This document shows, one piece after another, positions 7,604-14,730 of a DNA stretch of 14,730 bases (position 1 is the first letter of the stretch; each line of letters opens with the position of its first letter). Made by a program: the position numbers and the translations under genes. The notes beneath the pieces are model-generated. The model saw only the letters and a list, made by a program, of their open reading frames with translations. It was not told the DNA's origin and made no database searches. The DNA is from Pavlovales sp. CCMP2436 (Eukaryota > Haptophyta > Pavlovophyceae > Pavlovales). The stretch spans positions 99,013 through 113,742 of the forward strand of contig MU631788.1 of assembly GCA_026770615.1 (NCBI GenBank). The letters are read 5' to 3'.

Positions 7604-8698
7604 TACCTGGGGCGACGCACCATCGATCTGCTTTCCGACGGCCGATCCCTTCTTGGCGACGGCGCCGACGCCCTTCTTGGTGCCCGCCACGGTGCCGTAT
7701 ATCATCGACTCCTTGTCGATCGGGATGCGCCCGCCGCCGAGAGCCGAGAGGTATAGGAATGAATTGTTGATCTCGAAGTGGACCGTCGCACCTGCCTCGA
7801 CGAGGCGCGGCAGGCTGATCAGCGGAACCGTCACGCCCTCTACGCCCCATGCCAACAGCTCGAGCTTGATGTTGCCTGTTGTGCCGCTGATGCTGCTGAT
7901 CTCGACGATGCCGGTGGACTTGGCGGAAGACTCGTGCTTCACGCCACCCCAGCGCACAGTGTGGCTGTTGTTGCACTGCTCAACACCCTTGGAGAGCATG
8001 TCGGGCGGGAAGAGGTGCTCGTCGGCGCCCGAGTCGAGGCACATCTTGATGCTGCAAAGCCCGTCTTTGCCTGATTTGGGCGTCACAGCCCGCGAGGGGA
8101 CTGCAGAGCGGGCGTGCGCATGCTCCCCCACCTTTGTCGAGAGCCCGGCAGCGCCGTGCCCGTCGCGGCCGGCTTCGCCGGCACCGTGCCCGCCGCGGCC
8201 GCCCCCGTGGAAACCGCGCCCAGAGCTGTCAAGCCACGACCTGGAGACGTTGCCGTAGACGTGCTCCGGCGCGCCCTCGGTGTCTGGGGAGAGCGCGACC
8301 TCCTTGGTGTGGCACGCGTTGGACTTGGCAAAGTCCTCCTCGTCGCTCTTATCCTCCTCCTCGTCTTCGTTGTGGCCCGACAGGATGGCGAAAGTAATGC
8401 TGCCCTCCTCGTCGCTCGTCTCCTCCTCGTCGTCGTTCGTCTCCTCCTTCTCCTCGTCGTCGTGGCCCGACAGGATGGCGAATGGAGTCGACGATGTGAA
8501 ACTCCACCCCGTGACGGAGGTGTCCTTGTCCTTCCTGTTGGCGATCCGGATGACGGTCGGCGTCTGCTGCGGCTTGCGCAGCGAGGGCGAGCGCGCTGGC
8601 GCTAACTCCGGCTTGCGGTTAGGGCAGTCCAGCTTGATGTGGCCGGTGCCGCCGCAGTCGTAGCAGCGCATCTTCTTGAGGCTCTCAGCGCGCTCCTG
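7571..8698 (-). pseudogene. Gag C-terminal zinc knuckle and copia aspartic protease
   Basis: After a TAG at 8699-8701 the frame runs open to a TGA inside the MITE. A CCHC zinc knuckle, CYDCGGTGHIKLDC, lies at 8665-8624; such knuckles bind the genomic RNA in Gag. A long acidic and glycine-rich linker follows, containing a 90-bp tandem duplication marked by two FAILSGH blocks (repeat bases 8372-8392 and 8462-8482). The protease motif CLDSGADEHLF (catalytic Asp about residue 213 counting from the Met at 8671) follows, with a conserved tail (VPLISLPRLVEAGATVHF). Protease cleaves the Gag-Pol polyprotein. The C-terminal residues after about 7605 are encoded by the MITE and are not native. The Met at 8671 is probably internal, not a true start. 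Confidence 0.9.
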
Positions 8699-9114
8699 CT
8701 ATGTGCCTGCGGCGCGCGCATAAGTGAGGGTGTCACGCACCGCTTGTGAAGGCTCACGCAACTCGCGCGGCGCGCTGTGTTGCGCATGCTCGCGCGACGG
8801 GCGCACTCCGAGCCGGAGGCCCGGGCCGGGCAGGCGCAGTGCGACCACGAGGCTGGTGTAGGTCTCCTCCGTGATCTCGGAGACCTCCATCTCTTTGAAG
8901 CGCGCGATCGTGCCGTGGCTGTTGGGCGTCTCGACGACGCTGTCATGCCCGCCGGCGTCTCAGGGATCGCGCTTAGTGCCTCGATCCTGGCCTGCTCGAG
9001 CAGCGCGATGTCCTCCTCGAGAGTCACCGAGCTGTTCTTGAGCGCCTCCCTGCTGCGCTGCGCATTCCAGAGTAAGCCAGCGTAGCCGAGGTCTGACTTC
9101 TTGCACTTGGTCTG
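8699..9114 (-). pseudogene. Gag C-terminal region of element B (stops and frameshift)
   Basis: Beyond the TGA at 9115-9117 the gag frame continues as a plausible helical sequence (LEEDIALLEQARIEAL) until about 8950. It then shifts frame; from about 8946 to 8699 the good frame reads through EMEVSEITEETYTSL and ends at the TAG 12 codons before the zinc knuckle. I recognise no domain; the role is inferred from its position between gag and knuckle. Confidence 0.65.
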
Positions 9115-10074
9115 TCATACCGCCCAAGTCCGCTCGAAGACCTCGAAAGCCGTTGCGGATGCGCTGATCTGCGCCTGGCTCCTGAGCGTCTGCATGGCCT
9201 CGACCGACAGCTTGTCGTGCAAGTGGCCGAGCAGCGCTACCTGCAACTTCTGGTATACCGACTCGAGGTAGTCGATGTAGGTGGGGAACATCCCCATTGG
9301 CGACTTGGCCTTGATCTCGGCCACCTTGGAGTCGGCAGTGGACTTGGCCTGCTCGATGGCGTTGGCGAGGCCCTCCATAATGTACTTGGTGTTGGGCTCG
9401 AGGTAGTTGGACTCACTCGCCTTGCCCGTGTAGACCAGCGCGAAGCGAGCGACTGCCGTCGGAGTGCCAACACTCGATGTGCCGACTACAGTTGTGGAGC
9501 GGGTGATGCGCACTGGCGACTGCGACCGCCCACGCACACCCAAGCTCGACGCAGGCGTCGAGGAGGCCAGAGATGCCACGAACTTGAGCTCCCACTCGAG
9601 CTTCTGCAAGTCCTTCGCCTCCTCGTGGAAAACAATTATCTCTGACAGCTTGAAGGTAGCGTCGGTCTGCAGTGTGTTGATCTTGTCCTCGCACATCTTG
9701 ACCACCGCAGCGATCTGCACGTCCTTCAGGTCGTACTTGGCCTGCAGCTCGTCGTGCGCGAGGTGCAGCCGCTGGTCGATGAAGGACTCCTTGTTGAGCA
9801 GGCGGAGGCGCCCCGTCACAATGCCCACCTTGTCGACTTCTTGGCCGACAATGCGCTGCGCGAAGCTCGGGTTCGAGTCGATGATCGCCTCGAACTCGCG
9901 GAGCACCTGCTGCTCCATCACCGGGTTGCTGAGGTCGGCCAGCGAGATCTTCTCCGCCGACGACTTAAGCGAGCTCAGCTTGAACTTGTTGGCAAAGTCC
10001 TCCTTCGTGTACTTGTAGTTGAAGCGAGTTGACGCCTCGCGACCGGCACGGGGTGCCCCCCCCGATGAGCTCAT
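9115..10074 (-). CDS. Gag-like protein of element B (319 aa), N-terminal part of a broken gag-pol
   Basis: The chosen start is the ATG at 10074-10072, whose A is the last base of the 5' LTR; the frame stays open further up into the LTR (to 10146), but that part is LTR sequence. The protein begins MSSSGGAPRAG. It then has a charged, mostly helical body, with a likely coiled coil around residues 85-165 (from DQRLHLAHDELQ to KDLQKLEWELK), a Ser-rich linker with RGRSQSPVR, and a second helical part ending FERTWAV before TGA. There are no membrane segments. It occupies the Gag position of the element, upstream of a zinc knuckle, so it is probably the particle protein. No capsid family is recognised. 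Confidence 0.75.
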   Translation of the reverse strand: MSSSGGAPRAGREASTRFNYKYTKEDFANKFKLSSLKSSAEKISLADLSNPVMEQQVLREFEAIIDSNPSFAQRIVGQEVDKVGIVTGRLRLLNKESFIDQRLHLAHDELQAKYDLKDVQIAAVVKMCEDKINTLQTDATFKLSEIIVFHEEAKDLQKLEWELKFVASLASSTPASSLGVRGRSQSPVRITRSTTVVGTSSVGTPTAVARFALVYTGKASESNYLEPNTKYIMEGLANAIEQAKSTADSKVAEIKAKSPMGMFPTYIDYLESVYQKLQVALLGHLHDKLSVEAMQTLRSQAQISASATAFEVFERTWAV

Positions 10075-10524
10075 GTTGGATACGCCGGTCAGCGTTATCT
10101 CTCGTCTAGTCCTTGCAGCGCTAGACGGTGCCTGTCCAGAGATCAACGGGCGGCAGGTTCAACTAAGAGAGCTGAGGAGTGAAGGCGGAAGCCGAAGCAA
10201 ACTGGGCAGGTTGAGCGAAAGCAACACTGAAATAGCTGCTCCGAAATGGCAGCATGGCTGCCAAATAGCCTGACTCATCACTGTTGTGATTCCTCAACTA
10301 TCAAGTAGATAGGACCTCATCACTTGGCTGTGCAGTGTGCTTGGGCATGCAGGCGATATAGCTCTAGTATATGCATACAGGTTCACCACCAACCTCACCC
10401 TGCTGCCAGGACTAACATCTGACGTCGACCAAGTCGTGAGTGAACAGCACCTGTTGAAGCATGCTGAGCCACTATATATATATGCATACTGCAGTTAGTA
10501 TATACAGTAGCCATACCGCCAACA
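10074..10524 (-). repeat. 5' LTR of element B (451 bp)
   Basis: It is colinear with 3699-4034 except for a 111-bp segment at 10379-10489 and small changes near the outer end. Ends are TGTTGG and CCAACA on the plus strand. On the minus (sense) strand a TATA-rich stretch, TATGCATATATATATAG (about 10488-10472), could serve as the promoter TATA region; in the shorter LTR the equivalent is TATGCATATAC. Confidence 0.92.
10379..10489 (-). repeat. 111-bp segment present only in the 5' LTR; relative at 13341-13462
   Basis: The segment is bordered by an 11-bp direct repeat TATATGCATAC (10368-10378 and 10479-10489). Its reverse complement aligns with 13341-13462 (GGCTCAGCAT, TTCAACAGGTG, TTGGTCGACGTCAGA, TTAGTCCTGGCAGCAGGG, GTGAGGTTGGTGGTGAAC). 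It is either an insertion with an 11-bp duplication or ancestral LTR sequence deleted from the other LTR. Confidence 0.85.
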
Positions 10525-10529
10525 CGAGC
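10525..10529 (+). repeat. Target site duplication of element B, right copy
   Basis: CGAGC, identical to 3694-3698. Taking one copy, the element A gag frame continues without a shift. Confidence 0.9.
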
Positions 10530-11299
10530 TCAAGACGGTGGTCCGCAGCATTGTGAACGCGTCCGTCCACGGGCAGCCCCCCGACCGATTTGGGGGGCAG
10601 AAGGGGATGCGTCTGGAGAACGCGAGGGCGGCGACTGCGGACCGACCACCGAACCGTCCAACGCCGCGCACGTTTGCACGGCAACAGGCGGACGGCAAGC
10701 CGCTGAGCAAGCGGCCGCCGGTCCTTGTCCAGCCAGTCTACAACAAGCGCGCCGTGCTTGACCACGCCGACATGCGCAAGTTGCAATAGGCATACCCCGG
10801 GAATGGGGCATGCACCAACTGCGGCAGCCTCGAGCACTTCGTGGGCAAGTGCACCAAGCCCGGGACGCAAGCTACGCAGCAAAGGCACAGTCTCTTCATG
10901 AAACAGAAGCGTGACGAGCAGGGCAAGGATGCGAGGGATTCGCACCCCAAGGATAGCCGCGCGGCGCTCTCGTTCGGCTTCAGCTACGGCAGTTGGGCGG
11001 ACAAAGTAGAGCAGGAGGACGAGAATGCAAACATCTTCCGTGCCGACTCGCTCCCCACTGCCCTCGTGGAAGCAGCGACGACGCAATTCGAGTGGCCGCC
11101 GCCGCCGCACGAGCCGCACGCGCCGCTGTTCGCGCCGCACGAGCTGCTGCGGCAGCACGAGCTGGCGCTCGAGCTCGAGTTTGAGCCGAGCGGAGAGGTG
11201 CTTTGCCCTCTCTCTACTCCTACCCACACACCATCCACAAACTATAAGAGCAAGAGGGCCCTTCTAGTACATAGTCAAGATGGGTGCGATGTGGGATGA
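10525..11299 (+). pseudogene. Gag-like protein of element A, C-terminal portion with zinc knuckle
   Basis: The frame entering element B at 3698 resumes here in phase. It has a basic, Pro/Arg-rich stretch and then a TAG at 10787-10789. Eight codons later comes a CCHC zinc knuckle, CTNCGSLEHFVGKC (10811-10852), as expected at the RNA-binding end of Gag. After the knuckle follow basic residues (KQKRDEQGKD), a possible FGFSYGSWADK motif and a Pro/His/Leu-rich low-complexity part, ending at TGA 11297-11299. No protease DSG motif follows, so pol is missing or displaced here. The last about 80 bases may already belong to the next unit, whose ATG at 11280 overlaps in another frame. Confidence 0.8.
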
Positions 11300-13260
11300 G
11301 GCCGGAGGGGGTAACACGGCAGGTAAAATCTCTCCGCTACGCCCAAGACCCCATTTCTCCAGTTGACAAGTTCTTTCTGCTGGCAGAGGCGGACAGCCTG
11401 TTGGCTGCCTGCGACGCGGTGGTAGCCGCACGGGGGGGACGCGAGGAGAACAAGCCTTCGTCCGAGGACTACAAGGTGGGCCTCGACTTGCTGACTTTGG
11501 GGGAGAAGAACAAGCCTTTCCTCGCCATCAACAAGCCTACGTGCGCGGAGATCGAGACTTCGTGCGTCCTCAACAAGCCTTTGTGGGTTCAGGACAAGCC
11601 TTTGAGCCTTCTTAACAAGCCTACGGCTGAGACCAACGAGATGGGTTCCAAGGGAGCTGCCGAGGACATGCCACAGACAGTGGTGTGCCTCGGAGTGGAG
11701 CCAACAGGGGACGCCTACTTAAGAGGAGTGGGGGCGTTTGACCTCGACAAGTTTAATTTCGAAAACCAAGATTTGGACGACGACGAGCCTGCTGCACTGC
11801 TGACGCCGACCGACAGCGTGTCGCTGCCGCCGCCTACCCAGCTGGGATGCTTGCCGCCGATACGCGCACCGAGGCCGCAGCCGCCACCCCAGCTGGGAAG
11901 CGCGCTGATAGGCAGCGCACCGCGACCGCAGCTGGCGGACGAGGGCGTGCCAGATCTTGAGGAAGTGCCAGAGCTATAAGAGAACTCCGACTCTGACAGC
12001 GACGCGGAGGAGCCGATCAAGCCCCCGCAAGTGGACAGTTTGCTGGGACTGCTAGACTTCCACCGCCGCAACTTCCGATGCCCTCCGGTCGCAAAGCCGA
12101 GTGCATGGTTCGACAGCAAAATCAAGGCTGACGACCGCAAGCCAGACCGTGTGGGTCTTCTGTTCGACCCACGCGACAGCCTCAACGCAAAAGTGGCCAA
12201 GAAGCTGGGACAACTCCTCGCGAAGACGCTGCGCTACATCCAGATCGTACGCGACGAGAACAATGACCTCCACACGTGCGCTTCGACAATCGTTCTACTC
12301 GCGGAGTGGGTCGGGGAGAAGCACAGCGCAGCAGTTCTGCGTGACATGAGCTTTCCCGACGACGCAGACGTAATCACTATCCGCCGGGTGTGCCACCCGC
12401 CCGAGTGGCGGGTGCGCGCCATCTTCTCATAGGAGGAGGAGCTGAGCAGCGACTCGGATATCAGGGAGAAGGGCATCCTGGATATCAGGGAGAAGGGCAT
12501 GCTCCTGATGGACCTGAAGTGCGCGCGCACTGGCGTCACGCAGGCAGTACGCATGCTCTGCTGGGCAGCTCCAAGCATGGAGATGCTTCTCCTGGCCGTG
12601 CAAGCTTTCACGTCCGAGGGCATCACAGTCGCTTCCAAGCCGACGGGGGCGACAGTGGACTTCTCCAAGCAGGGAGAAGTGGTGATGAGCCTGGACGAGC
12701 AGTCCACGATGCAGACCACCATCTACATGCCGGGAAACCAGCTCCCGCAACGGCACCACCAGGTCGTGCCCATGGGGCAGCCCTCCTCAGCTGGGAAGGA
12801 ATGCGCCGCCTACGCCACCACTGCCAAGCCGCAGGAGGGGCGCGGCGGAGGAGGCTATGGTGGCGGCGCTACCATCCAAGGCCGTGGCTTCGCCAGAGGC
12901 ACCACGGGCAGAGGCAACCAGGGAGGACGGGGCGCGCAGTCGAGGGCACCGTCTCAGCCAATCTTCGAACGCCCGGGGAAAAGGACACAGGCGGACCTCC
13001 ACCCAAACGTCTAAGGCCCACGTCGGGCGCCGAGCTGGAAGCCCAGTCACGCCGCAAGCTTGCGGCGGAAGACGACTGGCTGGCTCTTTGGTCGACGAGA
13101 TTGGGCATCGCTTACAAGCAGTTGCTTCAGCGCTCGCTTTTGAGCGGATCTGTCCTGGACATGGACAGCAGACAGCCACGACAGGCTGCTCTTAGCACAT
13201 TGACGGACGCGCGCATGCGGAAGTCAATCTTCTCCGTACCTATGCCTAGGGTGGAACTAC
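11280..13260 (+). pseudogene. Unrecognised long ORF with RGG-like tail (interrupted)
   Basis: An ATG at 11280 opens a short frame that shifts near 11350 into a frame running to 13014, with two in-frame stops (TAA 11977-11979, TAG 12430-12432). A further shift within about 12975-12985 (GGGGAAAA) leads to a readable frame as far as about 13260. Visible parts are six NKP/DKP blocks (about 11450-11630), a Pro-rich stretch (11820-11930), and an acidic patch. A folded-looking region follows (about 12040-12420, with QLLAKTLRYIQIVRDENND and STIVLLAEWVGEKH), then a 24-bp tandem duplication (12457-12504), a hydrophobic helical region and a Gly/Arg tail with RGRGFARG. RGG-type tails bind RNA, so a Gag-like role is possible but unproven. 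I recognise no family. Continuity of frame across the stops supports one decayed gene. Confidence 0.5.
12457..12504 (+). repeat. 24-bp tandem duplication in the unknown ORF
   Basis: GATATCAGGGAGAAGGGCAT plus four bases occurs twice head to tail, adding eight codons (DIREKGIL/DIREKGML) without changing frame. Confidence 0.9.
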
Positions 13261-13279
13261 CGTGTCAGATAACTCATTT

Positions 13280-13281
<2 letters not shown>

Positions 13282-13348
<67 letters not shown>
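13282..13348. repeat. (AT)n microsatellite
   Basis: Uninterrupted AT dinucleotides run from 13282 to 13334, then an imperfect extension (CATATACATATATAG). It adjoins the repeat shared with the 5' LTR of element B, whose copy has only a short TA run. Confidence 0.97.
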
Positions 13349-13462
13349 GCGGCTCAGCATAGTTCAACAGGTGTTTTTTGCTCACGGCCTTGGTCGACGT
13401 CAGACGTTAGTCCTGGCAGCAGGGATGGTGGTGGTAGAGAGAGGTGAGGTTGGTGGTGAACT
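13341..13462 (+). repeat. Dispersed repeat shared with the 5' LTR of element B
   Basis: This aligns with the reverse complement of 10379-10489 and carries about 20 extra bases (near 13425-13445). Relative to the neighbouring copia coding strand, both copies have the same orientation. It lies directly upstream of an integrase fragment, so it may be part of an LTR or a small inserted element. Confidence 0.8.
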
Positions 13463-13497
13463 CGTAGCAATTGCAACAGGCTCCCCCCCCCCTTTTA

Positions 13498-14280
13498 GAT
13501 ATCCTAACGGTATTGAAAGTGAACCTGCCCGTCGGCATCGATGGGAGTTCCTTAGGGATGCGATATGGCCTCGTCTGTCTGGACGATGCTTCGAACCGGG
13601 GTTGAATTTACTTCGTGAAACATATGCGGGGAATTGCACGTCTGCTACGACTGTGGTTCCTGGAGCTTGGCACCCACGCTAACTTAGGCACACACCTCCT
13701 TCTCGGCCCTGGCTTTGGGCAACGGAGAATTCATACGGATGGAGGCACGAACCTCAACTCAAAGGATATTGATGATCCATTGACTGAGTTCGGATTGTCA
13801 GCAAACGTGACATCCGCGCACGACACGCCGGAATCCAACGGCAAAGTCGAGCTCTTCATCGGGACCCTCTCGGCAGATACGAGAGCAATCCTAGCCATGT
13901 CCAAGGTGCCGAACAGGCACTGGCACTGGGCGATGCGACGTGCATGCGTGGCTCGCAACATGCTCGCATCACAGCAGATCGTACGAGACATCGTCCGCAT
14001 CTGGGTCTCGCCGCATGAGATTTTCTTCGGCAGACGACCAACAGCTAAACACCTGGCCGTGTTTGGAGCTCCTTGCAGGATGCTCCTCATCGATCCGGCC
14101 CGCAAGAAGAGCGGCAAGCTCGGCCTCCCGATGGAACGGGGAGTCATTCTGGGCTACGGAGGGGATGGCTGCAATATGGAGATTTCATGCGCTTGATACT
14201 TGGGTACATCGTCCTCTTAGCAGACGGCACGGTGAACTTCTCTCGGCACGTACAGATCTATCGGGAGCCCAAGTGTCCTC
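13498..14280 (+). pseudogene. Copia integrase fragment of a third element or of element A
   Basis: From 13498 the frame reads VNLPVGIDGSSLGMRYGLVCLDDASNR, equivalent to the start of the element B integrase core. A TGA at 13603-13605 interrupts it just after the first catalytic Asp. It then continues to 14196 with HTDGGT (second Asp), the NGKVE motif (Glu), RHWHWAMRRA, FFGRRPTAKH and FGAPCR. A frameshift between about 14160 and 14187 moves the end (LILGYIVLLADGTVNFSRHVQIY) to another frame. Order and motifs match element B at clearly diverged identity, so it is a related but different copy. No HHCC domain precedes it and no RT follows. It could be the displaced pol of element A, which is on the same strand. 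Confidence 0.88.
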
Positions 14281-14448
14281 TCACTTGGGCTCTGTCTGAC
14301 ATCCTGATTGCCATCTTGACAACCGCCCTATTCCTTAATTAAGCTCTATAGCTCTCTCTCTCTCTAGCTGCCTTCGACGCTTCACCGCGTCTCGGACTCC
14401 AATCCTCTCTTAGCTCGTGCTTGCGTTCAACACCGCTAGCCTCTCGAT
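14281..14448. other. Spacer with CT-rich tract
   Basis: The copia similarity stops near 14280. The spacer holds TTAATTAAG at 14335-14343 and a CT microsatellite at about 14353-14367, followed by a pyrimidine-rich stretch to the ATG at 14449. It could be the leader or promoter of the next ORF; no LTR end is evident. Confidence 0.4.
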
Positions 14449-14730
14449 ATGGTGGACCTCCAGGCTTTGGAGTCCAGCGGCTCTTCCCGCTGCATGCAGC
14501 ACTGCACCCTCAAGGATGCGCAGATGTTTCCGATCTGGCTCACGATGCTCATCATGATCCTGCAGTCGGACGACAAGATCGACCTGAGCTTTGTCTTCAC
14601 TGTGCCCCCGCCTGGGGAGATCTTGGAGGGCAACCCCGTCGTCGTCCCGCTCGAGTACCCCGAGCCCGACGATGTCGACGACTCTGACAACCCGCTCTAC
14701 CCTAAGGGCGAGGTTGACCCGCTGTTCCTG
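14449..14730 (+). CDS. Unidentified ORF, N-terminal 94 codons (runs off right edge)
   Basis: An ATG at 14449 opens 94 codons with no stop before the window end. The protein begins MVDLQALESSGSS. It has a hydrophobic, Met-rich helical segment (about residues 26-40, MFPIWLTMLIMILQ) too interrupted to be a sure membrane span, then Pro/Glu-rich and acidic sequence (PPPGEILEGNP, EPDDVDDSD). The pyrimidine-rich leader and strongly GC-ending codons suggest genuine coding. No family is recognised. Given the neighbours it may be the gag of a further retroelement, but this is a guess from context. Confidence 0.5.
   Translation, partial: MVDLQALESSGSSRCMQHCTLKDAQMFPIWLTMLIMILQSDDKIDLSFVFTVPPPGEILEGNPVVVPLEYPEPDDVDDSDNPLYPKGEVDPLFL

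Larger units (their letters stand above)
3699..10524 (-). mobile_element. Ty1/copia LTR retrotransposon (element B), structurally complete, coding-defective
   Basis: Two LTRs with TGTTGG...CCAACA ends flank a minus-strand pol in Ty1/copia order: gag (from 10074), zinc knuckle (8665-8624), aspartic protease, integrase core, reverse transcriptase, RNase H (to 4628). The 5-bp duplication CGAGC borders it on both sides, and a CAGGGGGG polypurine tract abuts the 3' LTR. The element is about 6.8 kb. Breaks are TGA at 9115, a frameshift near 8950, TAG at 8699, a 164-bp MITE at 7440-7603, TGA at 6075, TAG at 5559 and a frameshift near 5470. It lies within the gag of element A. It could move only if another copy supplied proteins. 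Confidence 0.93.

Noticed and set aside
9870..9885. tRNA B-box-like GGTTCGAGTC
   Set aside because: It lies within the gag coding frame, with no matching A-box or cloverleaf around it.
10074..10146. Gag start at 10146 inside the LTR
   Set aside because: The upstream frame is plain LTR sequence, and the ATG at the LTR edge matches the arrangement in element A, so 10074 is preferred.
8699..12432. Reassignment of TAA/TAG to glutamine in the nuclear code
   Set aside because: Gln would fit at several sites, but TGA also interrupts these frames and frameshifts are common, so decay of dead elements explains all breaks.
13282..13349. Tyr-Ile repeat protein
   Set aside because: It is a translation of the AT microsatellite.
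13485..13498. C-run followed by TTTTAG as a 3' splice site making 13270-13497 an intron
   Set aside because: No convincing 5' splice site was found, and the segment contains a dispersed repeat and a microsatellite; insertion explains it better.

Overview
The window looks like a GC-rich nuclear genome of a unicellular eukaryote, most likely an alga or related protist. No bacterial operon, Shine-Dalgarno site, rRNA or tRNA is visible. Almost the whole window is a graveyard of Ty1/copia LTR retrotransposons and small inverted-repeat elements. The only cellular-looking gene is a C2H2 zinc-finger protein running off the left edge (446..1, minus). Its finger style (DEPxCxYRA, KRTHSGERPYAC) resembles algal and protist C2H2 arrays as I remember them; I cannot name the species.

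Layout. 1-446: zinc-finger gene. 447-2137: non-coding sequence with a candidate 510-bp TIR element (929-1438), a relic of a second TIR family (about 1613-1672) and two strong hairpins (1825-1939). 2138-3698: a plus-strand copia-like element (element A), with a probable 5' LTR and the first half of a broken gag. 3699-10524: a structurally complete minus-strand copia element (element B) inserted in the gag of element A. It has LTRs of 336 and 451 bp with TGTTGG...CCAACA ends, a 5-bp target duplication CGAGC, a G-run polypurine tract, and the gag, zinc knuckle, protease, integrase, reverse transcriptase and RNase H order of Ty1/copia. A complex minisatellite lies between RNase H and the 3' LTR. 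Element B is broken by stops and frameshifts and itself carries a 164-bp MITE. 10525-11299: gag of element A resumes in the same reading frame and includes its zinc knuckle. 11280-13260: an unrecognised broken ORF with an RGG-like tail. 13282-13497: an AT microsatellite and a repeat shared with the 5' LTR of element B. 13498-14280: a broken integrase of a related copia element. 14449-14730: start of an unidentified ORF running off the right edge.

Relative order of events: element A was in place first; element B landed in its gag; a MITE landed in element B, and one LTR of B gained (or the other lost) a 111-bp segment. The two LTRs of B differ at about a dozen positions by eye, so its insertion is not recent. 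The coding parts would have worked as a retrotransposition unit (Gag particle, protease, integrase, RT/RNase H), but no copy here appears able to make a full polyprotein.
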